Of a stretch of 64,000 nt of DNA, positions 47,434 to 57,241 are shown in pieces. The DNA lies in NCBI RefSeq assembly GCF_001693775.2, contig NZ_MBEW02000003.1, positions 1 through 64,000 on the forward strand, read 5' to 3'. The notes under the pieces were generated by a model that worked only from the letters and a program-made list of their open reading frames with translations, was not told where the DNA came from and did no database searches. Both the position numbers and the translations under genes were made by a program. Source of the stretch: Criibacterium bergeronii. GTDB taxonomy: Bacteria; Bacillota; Clostridia; Peptostreptococcales; Filifactoraceae. Position 1 is the stretch's first letter. Each line of letters begins with the position of its first letter.

Positions 47434-48081
47434 ATGGATATTATTAGTAGCAGCATGATGAAAAAAACTCTTAATTATGCTAAGGATACACTAGGGATAT
47501 CTCGAGCTGTATTGTTAGAAAGTGCCGGTAGAGGAGCGTTTGAAGCATTAAAAGGTGAAATTTATAATTCATATAGTATTATCTGCTCTACAAATGATAT
47601 TGGTATAATCGGATTAATTTTGGCAAAATATCTTACAACAAATGATAAATTTGTATATATAAATGTCATAGGAGATATAGACAATGCGTCTGTAGACTTT
47701 AAAGCTAACTTAAATACAATAAAAAAGCTTGGCGTTAATGTTAGACTTTTTAAAAACTCTACAGTAGATTTAGATATTTTAAAAGCTCAAATTCAAAGAG
47801 TTGATGCTACAATTGATGCTATTTATGGATTTGATTTAAAATACGAAATAGATGATTTTATTAAAAGAGTTATTGACACTTTAAATTTATTTAAGAAAAA
47901 AATAATTTCTATAGATGTCCCATCCGGATTAGAGTCTGACAATGGATTTGAACTTGGTAAATGTGTTGTAGCAGACAAAACTATTACTTTTCATAAAAAT
48001 AAAAATGGTTTAATCAACAGAAGTGATTTAAGCGGTAAAGTAGATGTAGTAACATTAGGATTACCGCTAGAAATTGAATAG
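47434..48081 (+). CDS. NAD(P)H-hydrate epimerase-like protein (YjeF N-terminal domain) with degenerate binding motif
   Basis: 215 residues, only the YjeF_N fold; the ADP-dependent dehydratase domain is absent. Recognisable parts are SRAVLLESAGRGA at the start, IISIDVPSGLESDNG and the KNGLINRSDLSG segment. The usual NNGGDG cofactor/potassium loop is replaced by CSTNDIGIIG (51-60), so enzymatic activity is uncertain. Lies 30 bases after the ECF S gene. Confidence 0.75.
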   Translation: MDIISSSMMKKTLNYAKDTLGISRAVLLESAGRGAFEALKGEIYNSYSIICSTNDIGIIGLILAKYLTTNDKFVYINVIGDIDNASVDFKANLNTIKKLGVNVRLFKNSTVDLDILKAQIQRVDATIDAIYGFDLKYEIDDFIKRVIDTLNLFKKKIISIDVPSGLESDNGFELGKCVVADKTITFHKNKNGLINRSDLSGKVDVVTLGLPLEIE

Positions 48082-48108
48082 AAATATGTTAACTTAATAA
48101 TAATTTAC

Positions 48109-48157
48109 TAGTAAAAAAACTAGATTTCAGCTTTTTTGAAATCTAGTTTTTTTACTA
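48109..48157. terminator. Bidirectional terminator between nnrE-like gene and topA
   Basis: A perfect 21-pair stem (48109-48129 with 48137-48157) around a seven-base loop, with seven A's in one arm and seven T's in the other. It serves both converging genes. Confidence 0.9.
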
Positions 48158-48182
48158 AATTGATTTATATAATAGAAAGATT

Positions 48183-50234
48183 TTAGTATTCTTTATACTT
48201 ACAATCTTTATTCGAACATTTTACTTTATACTTAACTTTACCTGTAGCTTCAACTAATGGACTGCCACATACACTACATAATTCTCCTGTCGGCTTATTC
48301 CATGAGACAAATTTACAATTAGGGTAGTTTGAGCACCCATAAAAGGCTCTACCTTTTTTTGTTTTTCTAATTATTACATCTCCGTCTTTACATATTGGAC
48401 ATTTTACTCCAACTTTTTCTAAAATAGGTTTGGTATTTTTACAGTTTGGATAATTTGAGCAAGCTATAAATTTTCCGAATCTACCTTTTTTTATTACCAT
48501 TGGAGAGCCACATTTTTCGCATATTTCATCAGTTGGTTCTGTCATATCAACTTTTTCAATCTCAGAGTTTGCAACTTTAAGTTCTTCTTCTATAGGCTTG
48601 TAAAAGTCTGATACTATATTTTTCCAGTTTGTATCTCCATCTGCAATGATATCTAATTTATTTTCTATGTCAGCAGTAAATTCTGTATCAACTATTTCTT
48701 TGAAATATTTTTCAAGCAATTCGGTTACAATTTTACCTAAATCAGTAGGGAATAGCACTTTTTGTTGTTTCTTTACATATCCTCTGTCCTGAATTGTGGA
48801 TATTATTGCAGAATATGTGCTAGGTCTGCCTATTCCAAGCTCTTCTAAAGTTTTAACTAGTGAAGATTCATTATATCTTGCTGGAGGTTGAGTAAAGTGC
48901 TGTTTTGGCAATATTTTTTTAACTTTTAATGAGTCATTTTCTCGTAATTCAGGTAAAATATTCTCTTCACTTTTGCCATATGAATACATTCTCAAATATC
49001 CATCGAACATCAACTTTGAACCGTTTGCTTTAAATCCATATTTATCTATGCTTGCTTTTACTGTAAGTTGCTCAAAAACAGCATCTTCCATCATAGCAGA
49101 CATAAATCTAGTATAAATTAGATGATAGAGTTTGTACTGATCTTTATTTAGAGATGTTTCCAAATCTGATGGTTTTAAATCTATATGAGATGGTCTTATA
49201 CATTCATGGGCATCTTGAACATTTTTGCCTGATGCTTTTGCAAAATATTGTTTATGATATTTTTCTCCAAACGTATCAACTATAAACTCTTTTGCTGCTG
49301 CTTGTGCTTCTGCTGAAATTCTAACAGAGTCTGTTCTCATGTAAGTTATTAAGCCTATTGTACCGTGACCTTTGACCGCAATTCCTTCATAAAGCTGTTG
49401 TGCCAATTGCATTGTTTTTTTAGTAGTAAAGCCTAATTTAATACCTGCATCCTGTTGAAGTGTGCTTGTAGTAAAAGGTTTATATGCTGCTTTTTTTCGT
49501 TGTTTCTTATCAATTGAAGTAATTTCTAGATTTTTACCTTTGATGGCTTTAACTATTTCATCTGATTCATTTTTATTTTTTATTTCTAATTTTTTATTAG
49601 CTTTTGTAGCTATTTCAAAATCAATTGGTTCACTTTTATCAGTTACAGCGTTTAAAGTTATACTCCAGTATTCATCGGGTATAAATGCTTCAATTTCTTT
49701 TTCTCTGTCACAAATTATCTTAGTGGCAACTGATTGGACTCTACCTGCACTAAGCCCTGGTGAAATCTTAGCCCAAAGTAGGGGAGATATTTTATATCCT
49801 ACTAATCTATCTATTACTCTCCTAGCTTGTTGAGAATCTACCAAATTTTTGTCTATTTTTCTAGGCATCTTTATTGCATTTTTAACTGCGTCTTTTGTAA
49901 TCTCGTTGAAAGCTATTCTATTTTGTTCATCCTCTGATAAGCCAAGTATATATGCTAAATGCCAAGATATAGCTTCTCCTTCTCTATCAGGGTCGGTTGC
50001 TAAAAATACTTTATCAGCTTTTTTAGCCTCCTTTTTTAATTCATTTGCTATAGTAGCTTTTCCTCTAATCGTAATGTAGTTTGGCTCAAAATTATTTTCG
50101 ATGTCAACTCCCAATTTTGATTTTGGTAGGTCACGAATATGACCGATAGAAGCTTTCACTTTGTAATTTTTCCCTAAAAATTTTTCGATAGTTTTAGCCT
50201 TTGCAGGTGATTCTACTATGACTAAATTGCTCAT
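48183..50234 (-). CDS. topA: DNA topoisomerase I
   Basis: Type IA topoisomerase relaxing negative supercoils. It has 683 residues: Toprim domain (IVESPAKAKTIEKFLG, ATDPDREGEAIS), the active-site tyrosine in IGLITYMRTDS, and three C-terminal four-cysteine zinc ribbons (CEKCGSP, CPICKDG, CSVCGSP). Starts with AGGTGA behind a minus-strand promoter at 50265-50293. dprA, often adjacent in Firmicutes, is not here. Confidence 0.97.
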   Translation of the reverse strand: MSNLVIVESPAKAKTIEKFLGKNYKVKASIGHIRDLPKSKLGVDIENNFEPNYITIRGKATIANELKKEAKKADKVFLATDPDREGEAISWHLAYILGLSEDEQNRIAFNEITKDAVKNAIKMPRKIDKNLVDSQQARRVIDRLVGYKISPLLWAKISPGLSAGRVQSVATKIICDREKEIEAFIPDEYWSITLNAVTDKSEPIDFEIATKANKKLEIKNKNESDEIVKAIKGKNLEITSIDKKQRKKAAYKPFTTSTLQQDAGIKLGFTTKKTMQLAQQLYEGIAVKGHGTIGLITYMRTDSVRISAEAQAAAKEFIVDTFGEKYHKQYFAKASGKNVQDAHECIRPSHIDLKPSDLETSLNKDQYKLYHLIYTRFMSAMMEDAVFEQLTVKASIDKYGFKANGSKLMFDGYLRMYSYGKSEENILPELRENDSLKVKKILPKQHFTQPPARYNESSLVKTLEELGIGRPSTYSAIISTIQDRGYVKKQQKVLFPTDLGKIVTELLEKYFKEIVDTEFTADIENKLDIIADGDTNWKNIVSDFYKPIEEELKVANSEIEKVDMTEPTDEICEKCGSPMVIKKGRFGKFIACSNYPNCKNTKPILEKVGVKCPICKDGDVIIRKTKKGRAFYGCSNYPNCKFVSWNKPTGELCSVCGSPLVEATGKVKYKVKCSNKDCKYKEY

Positions 50235-50264
50235 TTTTCACCTCATATAATAAATATGTTTCAT

Positions 50265-50293
50265 ATGATATAAGTTTTTTATTATTTTGTCAA
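50265..50293 (-). promoter_or_regulatory. SigA-type promoter of topA
   Basis: Minus strand: TTGACA, 17 bases, TATCAT, with the predicted start about 25 bases upstream of the topA ATG. Confidence 0.65.
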
Positions 50294-50326
50294 ATATTCT
50301 TTTTCAAGCATTTAAATTTAGTTTTG

Positions 50327-50355
50327 TTGAATAACGTACAGTATTTTGTTATAAT
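50327..50355 (+). promoter_or_regulatory. SigA-type promoter of the AEC transporter gene
   Basis: TTGAAT, 17 bases, TATAAT, with a TGT extended -10 just before it. It leaves a leader of about 100 bases. Divergent from the topA promoter 34 bases away. Confidence 0.7.
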
Positions 50356-50460
50356 TTAAAATATAAATATTTTTAAAGTAAAATACTTTTTAGTATGTTG
50401 CTAAGACATATTTTTTATACAGTTGGTTAATCTTCACAAGACCTAAGAAAGGGTTTTTAA

Positions 50461-51399
50461 ATGGAAAGTTTTTTTATAGCATTTAATGCTGTCATGCCAA
50501 TGGTATTATTGGCTGTAATTGGTTATTTAATGAAATTAAAAGGCTATTTTAGTGATAGCAACATTGGAGCACTTAACAAAGCGTGTTTTCAGGTATTTCT
50601 GCCAATTTTGACCTTTAGAAATATATCAAATTCTGATATAAAATCAATATTTGATTTGAGCCTAGTGTTTTTTGCGTGTGCTATAGTAATTATTACTATA
50701 ATTGTAAGTATATTTGTTATACCTATATTTACAAAGGATAAAAAAAATCAAGGCTCTTTAATACAAGCTATATATAGAAGTAACTATGTAATACTTGGAC
50801 TTCCGATTGCTTATTATTTAGGTGGAGACTTAGGACAACAAATAGCGTCTACATTGATTATGGTGATAATTCCACTTTATAATGTAAGTGCTGTCATAAT
50901 TCTTTCAATATATGGAGGTTCTTCACTTAATAAAAAAGTTATTTTCATAAGTATTATTAAAAATCCATTAATAATTTCTTCAATTTTAGGTATAATAGTA
51001 TCATTACTAGGAATACAATTCCCTTCATTTATAAATGCTACTATAAAAAACTTTGCATCACTAGGCTCTATAATGCCTATGTTAGTTTTGGGAGCGTCCA
51101 TAAATTTATCAAGAGTTACTGCAAACAAAAAACTTCTTATTATAGGTATGGTTTCAAAATTAATAGTTGTGCCAATGATATTTATACCTATATCAATACT
51201 TTTAGGATATACAAATGAAAAATTTATAGGATTACTAATTATGCTAACTGCACCGCCTGCTGTAAGCTCAGCCGTAATGGCAAAGGAGATGGGATGTAAT
51301 TTTGAGTTATCCACGCAATTAGTTGTTTTTTCAACTATATTATCCAGTTTGACAGTATTTTTTTGGATATTCTTAGTAAGCTATCTAAAACTAATTTAA
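50461..51399 (+). CDS. AEC (auxin efflux carrier) family transporter
   Basis: 312 residues with about ten membrane helices. Family features: N-terminal VMPMVLLAVIGYLMK, CFQVFLPILTFRNI, the mid-protein GLPIAYYLGG, and the C-terminal APPAVSSAVMAKEMG. Bacterial members export or import small organic anions such as malate; the substrate here is not known. Probably co-transcribed with the DUF3783 gene 41 bases downstream. Confidence 0.88.
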   Translation: MESFFIAFNAVMPMVLLAVIGYLMKLKGYFSDSNIGALNKACFQVFLPILTFRNISNSDIKSIFDLSLVFFACAIVIITIIVSIFVIPIFTKDKKNQGSLIQAIYRSNYVILGLPIAYYLGGDLGQQIASTLIMVIIPLYNVSAVIILSIYGGSSLNKKVIFISIIKNPLIISSILGIIVSLLGIQFPSFINATIKNFASLGSIMPMLVLGASINLSRVTANKKLLIIGMVSKLIVVPMIFIPISILLGYTNEKFIGLLIMLTAPPAVSSAVMAKEMGCNFELSTQLVVFSTILSSLTVFFWIFLVSYLKLI

Positions 51400-51440
51400 A
51401 TAAAATAAGTTTTAGAATAAAAAAATTTTAAGGAGATGAA

Positions 51441-51815
51441 ATGAGAAAAATTATATTATATTTAATTGACGAAGATAAACTGCAAAGAATTAAACAGGCT
51501 TTTTTACAAGAAGATATTTATATTAAAACAATTGACAAAACCTATTTAGATTTAAAACTAAAAGATATTTTTGATGACAAAGGGCCTGAAAGTGACAAAA
51601 AACTATCAACAGATGAGATTTACGATAATGAATTTATGCTTTTAGACGGATTTGATGATGAACAGCTGAAGGATTTAATATTTAGATTTAAATCAAACAT
51701 CATAGCACGACCAATAACATCTGTTAGAACCGAAAATAACCAAAACTGGGTATTATCAGAGCTTTTAAAAGAAATATTTATGGAAAATGAGTACATGAAA
51801 AATATGTCAAAATAA
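51441..51815 (+). CDS. DUF3783-family protein, function unknown
   Basis: 124 residues without membrane segments. The pattern in the second half (DGFDDEQLKDLIFRFK, RPITSVRTENNQNWVLSELL) resembles DUF3783 proteins of clostridia. No catalytic motif is visible. Strong AAGGAGATG start; it lies between the AEC transporter and the str operon promoter. Confidence 0.7.
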   Translation: MRKIILYLIDEDKLQRIKQAFLQEDIYIKTIDKTYLDLKLKDIFDDKGPESDKKLSTDEIYDNEFMLLDGFDDEQLKDLIFRFKSNIIARPITSVRTENNQNWVLSELLKEIFMENEYMKNMSK

Positions 51816-51849
51816 TATTTCGTCATCCATGAAATGATTGAAATTGGTA

Positions 51850-51878
51850 TTGACATATGAAAATAAAAATGATATAAT
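51850..51878 (+). promoter_or_regulatory. Consensus SigA promoter of the str operon
   Basis: TTGACA, 17 bases, TATAAT: a perfect match to consensus, as expected for a highly expressed ribosomal-protein operon. About 70 bases of leader precede rpsL. Confidence 0.9.
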
Positions 51879-51947
51879 TCATGGGTATGTAAAATACAAA
51901 TAATAGCTATGGACATAGCTTAATCAAACATCGAAAGGAGGTGCGAT

Positions 51948-52367
51948 ATGCCTACTATAAGTCAGTTAATAAGAAGTGGAAGAAGCACTGCAGTTAAAAA
52001 GTCAACTGCTCCAGCTCTACAAAGAGGGTTCAATTCATTAAAGAAAGAATCTACTGAAATAACTGCTCCACAAAAAAGAGGAGTATGCACTTCGGTTAAA
52101 ACTGTAACACCTAAAAAGCCTAACTCAGCTTTAAGAAAAGTTGCAAGAGTTAGACTTACAAACGCAATGGAAGTTTCTGCATACATTCCAGGCGAAGGTC
52201 ATAACCTACAAGAACACAGCGTTGTTCTTATAAGAGGCGGAAGAGTAAAAGATCTTCCAGGGGTTAGATACCACATCATCAGAGGTACATTAGATACTGC
52301 TGGTGTTGACAAAAGAATGCAAGCAAGATCTAAGTACGGTGCAAAAAAACCTAAAGACGCAAAATAA
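51948..52367 (+). CDS. rpsL: 30S ribosomal protein S12
   Basis: 139 residues at the decoding centre. [17 protein letters not shown] and the streptomycin-region motifs [13 protein letters not shown] and [14 protein letters not shown] are intact, with the usual lysine at the classic resistance site (TPKKPNS). It has a near-perfect AAAGGAGGTG ribosome site. First gene of the str operon. Confidence 0.98.
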   Translation: MPTISQLIRSGRSTAVKKSTAPALQRGFNSLKKESTEITAPQKRGVCTSVKTVTPKKPNSALRKVARVRLTNAMEVSAYIPGEGHNLQEHSVVLIRGGRVKDLPGVRYHIIRGTLDTAGVDKRMQARSKYGAKKPKDAK

Positions 52368-52386
52368 TGAGCACTTCGGTGTTTTG

Positions 52387-52448
52387 ATAGGCGAAAATGT
52401 CCAAGCTTTAATAAGGCTGGCGGCATAATTTGGGTGTCGAGTACCTAT
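52387..52448 (+). promoter_or_regulatory. Structured rpsL-rpsG spacer, candidate S7 translational operator
   Basis: ATAGG (52387-52391) can close on CCTAT (52444-52448) around an inner hairpin AGCTTT/AAGGCT (52404-52418). In E. coli the S12-S7 spacer binds S7 for feedback control; conservation here is inferred from position only. Confidence 0.35.
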
Positions 52449-52477
52449 GAATTAATATTATATTAAGGAGGGAAGAA

Positions 52478-52948
52478 ATGCCAAGAAAAGGTAAAGTGCC
52501 TAAAAGAGAGGTTTTACCAGATCCAATGTACTCTAGCAGAGTAGTTAGCAAGCTAATAAATAAAGTAATGTTGGATGGTAAAAAAGGAACTTCTCAGAAA
52601 ATTGTATATGGCGCATTTGAAATAATAAAAGAAAATACAGACCAAGAACCACTTGAAGTTTTTGAAAAGGCGATGGCGAACATAATGCCTGTATTAGAAG
52701 TAAAAGCTAGAAGAGTAGGTGGTGCTAACTATCAGGTACCTATTGAAGTTAGAGCTGATAGAAGAGAAACACTTGGTTTAAGATGGTTAGTTAAATATTC
52801 CAGACTAAGAGGCGAAAAAGGTATGACTCAAAAGCTTGCTAAAGAAATAATGGACGCAGCTAACAATACCGGAGCAACTGTTAAAAAGAGAGAAGATACT
52901 CACAAAATGGCAGAGGCTAACAGAGCATTCGCACATTATCGTTGGTAA
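52478..52948 (+). CDS. rpsG: 30S ribosomal protein S7
   Basis: 156 residues, the usual length, nucleating the 30S head. Signatures: [42 protein letters not shown] and [17 protein letters not shown] ribosome site. It follows a 110-base structured spacer after rpsL. Confidence 0.98.
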   Translation: MPRKGKVPKREVLPDPMYSSRVVSKLINKVMLDGKKGTSQKIVYGAFEIIKENTDQEPLEVFEKAMANIMPVLEVKARRVGGANYQVPIEVRADRRETLGLRWLVKYSRLRGEKGMTQKLAKEIMDAANNTGATVKKREDTHKMAEANRAFAHYRW

Positions 52949-52977
52949 TAAAATAACAAGTTGGAAGGAGAAATTAA

Positions 52978-55050
52978 GTGGTAAGAGAATATCCTTTGGA
53001 AAGAACTAGAAATATAGGGATAATGGCACATATTGACGCAGGAAAAACCACAACTACCGAAAGAATTCTGTATTTTACAGGAATAACTCATAAACTTGGT
53101 GAAACCCACGAAGGTGCATCTCAAATGGACTGGATGGAGCAAGAAAAAGAAAGAGGTATAACAATTACCTCCGCTGCTACAACAACTCACTGGAAAAATA
53201 ACAGAATCAATATAATCGATACTCCAGGACACGTAGATTTCACTGTAGAAGTTGAACGTTCCTTAAGAGTTCTAGACGGAGCAGTAGCAGTTTTTGATGC
53301 TAAAAATGGGGTAGAACCACAATCTGAAAATGTTTGGAGACAGGCTGACACTTATAGTGTTCCTCGTATTGCATTTATAAATAAGATGGATATAGTCGGT
53401 GCAAATTTTCTTAACGTTGTTCAGATGATGAAAGATAGACTTGGAGCTAATTCTGTTGCTGCACAATTACCTATTGGTGCAGAAGATACTTTTAAAGGTG
53501 TAATAGATTTATTAACTATGAAAGCCTACATCTATAATGATGACCAAGGAAGAGATATCTCAGAAGTAGAAATTCCTGAAGAATTAAAAGCACAAGCAGA
53601 AGAGCTAAGAGAAACTTTGGTAGAAAAAGTTTCTGAATTAGATGAAACGTTGATGGAAAAATATCTTGAAGGTCAAGAAATTACTGTTGATGAACTTAAA
53701 AAAACAATCCGTAAAGGTGTTGTAAATAATGAAATTTACCCAGTATTTTGCGGTACTGCATACAAAAATAAAGGTATCCAACTTTTACTAGATGCTATAG
53801 TTGATTATATGCCTGCTCCAACAGACATAGAATCAATAAAGGGAACACTGCCAAACGGTGAAGAAGAAGTTAGACATTCATCAGATGAAGAACCTTTCTC
53901 TGCTCTAGCGTTCAAAATAATGGTTGACCCATTTGTAGGAAAATTAGCATTCTTTAGAGTTTATTCAGGTATACTATTTTCCGGTTCTTATGTTTTAAAT
54001 TCAACAAAAAACAAGAAAGAAAGAATAGGTCGTATACTACAGATGCACGCTAACACAAGAAAAGAAATCACTGAAGTATTTTCGGGCGATATAGCAGCAG
54101 CTGTAGGTCTTAAAGATACAACTACAGGTGATACTCTTTGTGATGTTGACGCACCAATAGTTCTTGAATCTATGGAATTTCCTGAACCGGTTATATCTGT
54201 AGCTATAGAACCAAAATCTAAAGCTGCACAAGAAAAGATGGGTACAGCTCTTGCTAGATTAGCAGAAGAAGACCCTACATTCAGAGTAAGGTCTGATGAA
54301 GAAACAGGTCAAACAATTATATCGGGTATGGGAGAACTTCACCTAGAAATAATTGTTGATAGATTACTTCGTGAATTTAAAGTTGAAGCATCTGTTGGAG
54401 CTCCACAAGTAGCTTATAGAGAAACAATTAGAAAACCAGTTGACATAGAAAATAAATATGCAAAACAATCTGGTGGTCGTGGACAATACGGTCACGTTAA
54501 GATTAGAATGACACCTCAAGAGCCTGGTGCTGGATATGAATTTGTTAATGCTATCGTTGGTGGTGCAATACCAAAAGAATATATAGGACCAATCGACCAA
54601 GGTATCCAAGGTGCAATGGAATCAGGTGTCGTCGCTGGATATCCAGTAGTTGACGTAAAAGTTGAATTATATGATGGTTCATACCACGAAGTCGATTCAT
54701 CAGAAATGGCATTTAAAGTTGCTGCATCTATGGCGTTTAAAGATGGTATGAAAAAAGCAGACCCTGTACTTCTTGAACCTATATTTAAAGTAGAAGTTGT
54801 TACTCCTGAATCCTACATGGGAGATGTTATGGGAGACTTAAACTCTCGTAGAGGTAGAATTGAAGGTATGGAAGCTAGACCTGGTGGTGCACAAGCTGTA
54901 CACGCTATGGTTCCGCTTTCAGAAATGTTTGGTTATTCTACAGACCTTCGTTCAAGTACACAAGGTAGGGCAACTTATACTATGATTTTTGATCACTACG
55001 ATGAAGTTCCAAAGTCAATTGCTGAAAAGGTAACTGAAAAAGGTAAGTAA
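52978..55050 (+). CDS. fusA: Elongation factor G
   Basis: Translocation GTPase. It has 690 residues with five domains: G1 [14 protein letters not shown]3 [10 protein letters not shown]4 NKMDIVG, domain [11 protein letters not shown], and domain [13 protein letters not shown]. It starts with GTG (MVREYPLER) after AAGGAG. It is the standard translational EF-G, in canonical order between rpsG and tuf. Confidence 0.98.
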   Translation: MVREYPLERTRNIGIMAHIDAGKTTTTERILYFTGITHKLGETHEGASQMDWMEQEKERGITITSAATTTHWKNNRINIIDTPGHVDFTVEVERSLRVLDGAVAVFDAKNGVEPQSENVWRQADTYSVPRIAFINKMDIVGANFLNVVQMMKDRLGANSVAAQLPIGAEDTFKGVIDLLTMKAYIYNDDQGRDISEVEIPEELKAQAEELRETLVEKVSELDETLMEKYLEGQEITVDELKKTIRKGVVNNEIYPVFCGTAYKNKGIQLLLDAIVDYMPAPTDIESIKGTLPNGEEEVRHSSDEEPFSALAFKIMVDPFVGKLAFFRVYSGILFSGSYVLNSTKNKKERIGRILQMHANTRKEITEVFSGDIAAAVGLKDTTTGDTLCDVDAPIVLESMEFPEPVISVAIEPKSKAAQEKMGTALARLAEEDPTFRVRSDEETGQTIISGMGELHLEIIVDRLLREFKVEASVGAPQVAYRETIRKPVDIENKYAKQSGGRGQYGHVKIRMTPQEPGAGYEFVNAIVGGAIPKEYIGPIDQGIQGAMESGVVAGYPVVDVKVELYDGSYHEVDSSEMAFKVAASMAFKDGMKKADPVLLEPIFKVEVVTPESYMGDVMGDLNSRRGRIEGMEARPGGAQAVHAMVPLSEMFGYSTDLRSSTQGRATYTMIFDHYDEVPKSIAEKVTEKGK

Positions 55051-55088
55051 ATAAAATTTTAAAATAAATTTTAGGAGGAATTTTTAAA

Positions 55089-56282
55089 ATGGCAAAAGCT
55101 AAATTTGAAAGATCTAAGCCACACATTAATATCGGAACAATTGGTCACGTTGACCACGGTAAGACTACTCTTACAGCTGCTATAACTACTACACTTAACC
55201 AAAGATATGGCACAGGTGAAGCGGTTGATTTCGCTAATATAGATAAAGCTCCAGAAGAAAGAGAAAGAGGAATCACTATATCTACTTCTCACGTAGAATA
55301 TGAAACTCCAAACAGACACTACGCTCACGTTGACTGCCCAGGACACGCCGACTACGTTAAAAACATGATAACTGGTGCTGCTCAGATGGATGGTGCTATA
55401 CTTGTAGTTTCTGCTGCTGATGGTCCAATGCCTCAAACTAGAGAACATATACTTCTTTCTAGACAGGTTGGTGTACCTTATATAGTAGTATTCCTTAACA
55501 AATGCGATATGGTTGATGATGATGAACTTATCGAATTAGTTGAAATGGAAGTTAGAGACCTTCTTAATGAATATGATTTCCCTGGTGACGATACTCCAAT
55601 AGTAAGAGGTTCTGCTCTTAAGGCTCTTGAAGACCCTGCAGGTCCTTGGGGAGATAAAATTGTTGAATTATTCAATATAATAGATGAATATATCCCTCAA
55701 CCTGAAAGAGATGTCGACAAACCATTCTTAATGCCAGTAGAAGACGTATTTACAATTACTGGTAGAGGAACAGTTGCAACAGGTAGAGTTGAAAGAGGAC
55801 AACTTAAAATGCAAGAAGAAATCGAAATAGTTGGTCTTCAAGACAAACCAAGAAAAGTTGTTGTTACTGGTATAGAAATGTTTAGAAAATTACTAGACAT
55901 GGCTCAAGCTGGTGATAACATCGGTGCTCTTTTAAGAGGTATCAACAGAGATGAAATCGAAAGAGGACAAGTTCTTGCTAAACCTGGTACTATTCATCCA
56001 AAAAAGAAATTTACTGCTGAAATATACGTTCTAAAGAATGATGAAGGTGGTAGACATACTCCATTCTTCAAGGGATATAGACCTCAATTCTATTTTAGAA
56101 CAACTGACGTTACTGGTGATATCGAACTTCCAGAAGGAGTAGAAATGGTTATGCCTGGTGATAACGTAACTATAAGCGTTGAACTTATTACTCCAGTTGC
56201 TATGGAAGAAGGTATGAGATTCGCTATAAGAGAAGGCGGACATACTGTAGGTGCAGGCGTTGTAGCTAAAATACTTGACTAG
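55089..56282 (+). CDS. tuf: Elongation factor Tu
   Basis: 397 residues delivering aminoacyl-tRNA to the ribosome. G1 [16 protein letters not shown]3 [12 protein letters not shown]4 NKCDMVDD; domains II and III are complete, ending [15 protein letters not shown]. Codon usage is strongly biased, as expected for high expression. Last gene of the str operon; a hairpin and tRNA-Leu follow. Confidence 0.98.
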   Translation: MAKAKFERSKPHINIGTIGHVDHGKTTLTAAITTTLNQRYGTGEAVDFANIDKAPEERERGITISTSHVEYETPNRHYAHVDCPGHADYVKNMITGAAQMDGAILVVSAADGPMPQTREHILLSRQVGVPYIVVFLNKCDMVDDDELIELVEMEVRDLLNEYDFPGDDTPIVRGSALKALEDPAGPWGDKIVELFNIIDEYIPQPERDVDKPFLMPVEDVFTITGRGTVATGRVERGQLKMQEEIEIVGLQDKPRKVVVTGIEMFRKLLDMAQAGDNIGALLRGINRDEIERGQVLAKPGTIHPKKKFTAEIYVLKNDEGGRHTPFFKGYRPQFYFRTTDVTGDIELPEGVEMVMPGDNVTISVELITPVAMEEGMRFAIREGGHTVGAGVVAKILD

Positions 56283-56324
56283 TTTTAATTGTCAATAAAT
56301 AATAGCTTTAAAGTTTAATTTATT

Positions 56325-56354
56325 CAACGCCGATTGATTAATCAGTCGGCGTTG
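56325..56354 (+). other. GC-rich stem-loop between tuf and tRNA-Leu
   Basis: CAACGCCGA (56325-56333) pairs with TCGGCGTTG (56346-56354), and the 12 bases between can pair further. Only ATGTTT follows before the tRNA, so it is a poor terminator and may be a processing or partial-termination site. Confidence 0.55.
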
Positions 56355-56360
56355 ATGTTT

Positions 56361-56446
56361 GCAGAGGTGGTGAAATGGCAAACACGTACGTTTGAGGGGC
56401 GTATGCTTATACAAGCTTGAGGGTTCAAGTCCCTTTCTCTGCACCA
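56361..56446 (+). tRNA. tRNA-Leu (anticodon GAG)
   Basis: 86 bases with a long variable arm and encoded CCA. Acceptor GCAGAGG pairs with TCTCTGC (one G-T), the anticodon loop is TTGAGGG with U33 normal and anticodon GAG at 56394-56396, and the T arm GAGGG-TTCAAGT-CCCTT is regular. Possibly transcribed by read-through from tuf. Confidence 0.94.
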
Positions 56447-56470
56447 AACAAATAATTTCCACTCTAAAAA

Positions 56471-56517
56471 GTTCTTTTTTATCTAGTAATGATTACACAA
56501 AATTGATATAAAAGAAC
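56471..56517 (+). repeat. 13-bp inverted repeat downstream of tRNA-Leu
   Basis: GTTCTTTTTTATC (56471-56483) and GATATAAAAGAAC (56505-56517) are complementary at 12 of 13 positions. The significance is unclear; it could fold the tRNA trailer. Confidence 0.45.
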
Positions 56518-56548
56518 GAAAATAACTGTTTAGTAATAATCTATATAA

Positions 56549-56584
56549 AAATCTGCGATGAATTAATTCGTTGCAGATTTTTTT
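56549..56584 (+). terminator. Terminator of the str operon / tRNA-Leu unit
   Basis: AAATCTGC pairs with GCAGATTT and the bases between continue the pairing with G-T wobbles to an almost closed 16-pair palindrome, followed by TTTT. Confidence 0.85.
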
Positions 56585-56700
56585 ATATTATGAAATGTAA
56601 TTTTCATAAAAACTATATACAAAATTATTAACAACTATTAAATAAAAGGTGGTATTTATTTATATTAGTTCCTATGATAATATGAATACAAGTTAAATCA

Positions 56701-56724
56701 TTATATTATATTATATTATATTAT
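56701..56724 (+). repeat. Pentanucleotide tandem repeat (TTATA)4.8
   Basis: Four full copies and one partial copy of TTATA, ending 12 bases before the first possible ATG of the MotA-like gene. Each unit junction makes a TATATT or TATTAT, which resemble -10 hexamers. Confidence 0.8.
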
Positions 56725-56736
56725 GAAAAGAGTGGG

Positions 56737-57237
56737 ATGATAATGAATAAGAAAAAAAGAGTAAACATCAGGATAATTTTATTTTTAAACTTAATTTTAT
56801 TAATTTTTGTACTATCTTTATTTTTTCATAATTATGCTGGAGGCTTTTCTAAAGGCTTGATTATGATAACAGATTTTCCTTCGATACTAGGGATAATAGT
56901 TATAACTGTACCGTGTATGTTAATAATGGGGATTTGGCATGATTTCATTAGCTCATTCTCCATTGGTATAAAACAATACACGTTATTACAATTAAAAAAT
57001 ATTAATGAAGCCGTTGTAACGTGTCAGAAGTTAATTTTATACAGTGGATTGATAGAATTTATCATTAGTATTATAGTAATACTATTAAGCCATGAATCTA
57101 CTGATAATCTAGCTGCTTTTTTAGCGGTTGCAACCTTATCTGCCTTTTATACAGTAGTATTTGAATATCTATTATTACCATTAAAGGTTAATGCAACTTT
57201 GGCTTTAAATCAATCCATGGATGTTGACGAGGAGTGA
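56737..57237 (+). CDS. Short MotA/TolQ/ExbB-like membrane protein (tentative)
   Basis: 166 residues with four hydrophobic segments. DFPSILGIIVITVPCML resembles the MotA DxPS segment, and the C-terminal pair (SGLIEFIISIIVILL, then LAAFLAVATLSAFY and LLLPLK) follows the proton-channel pattern. The long cytoplasmic loop of true MotA is much shortened, and no motB-like gene is adjacent. DUF2975-type four-helix proteins are an alternative. Overlaps the start region of a small HTH gene, so the two likely act together. Confidence 0.5.
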   Translation: MIMNKKKRVNIRIILFLNLILLIFVLSLFFHNYAGGFSKGLIMITDFPSILGIIVITVPCMLIMGIWHDFISSFSIGIKQYTLLQLKNINEAVVTCQKLILYSGLIEFIISIIVILLSHESTDNLAAFLAVATLSAFYTVVFEYLLLPLKVNATLALNQSMDVDEE

Positions 57238-57241
57238 AGTA

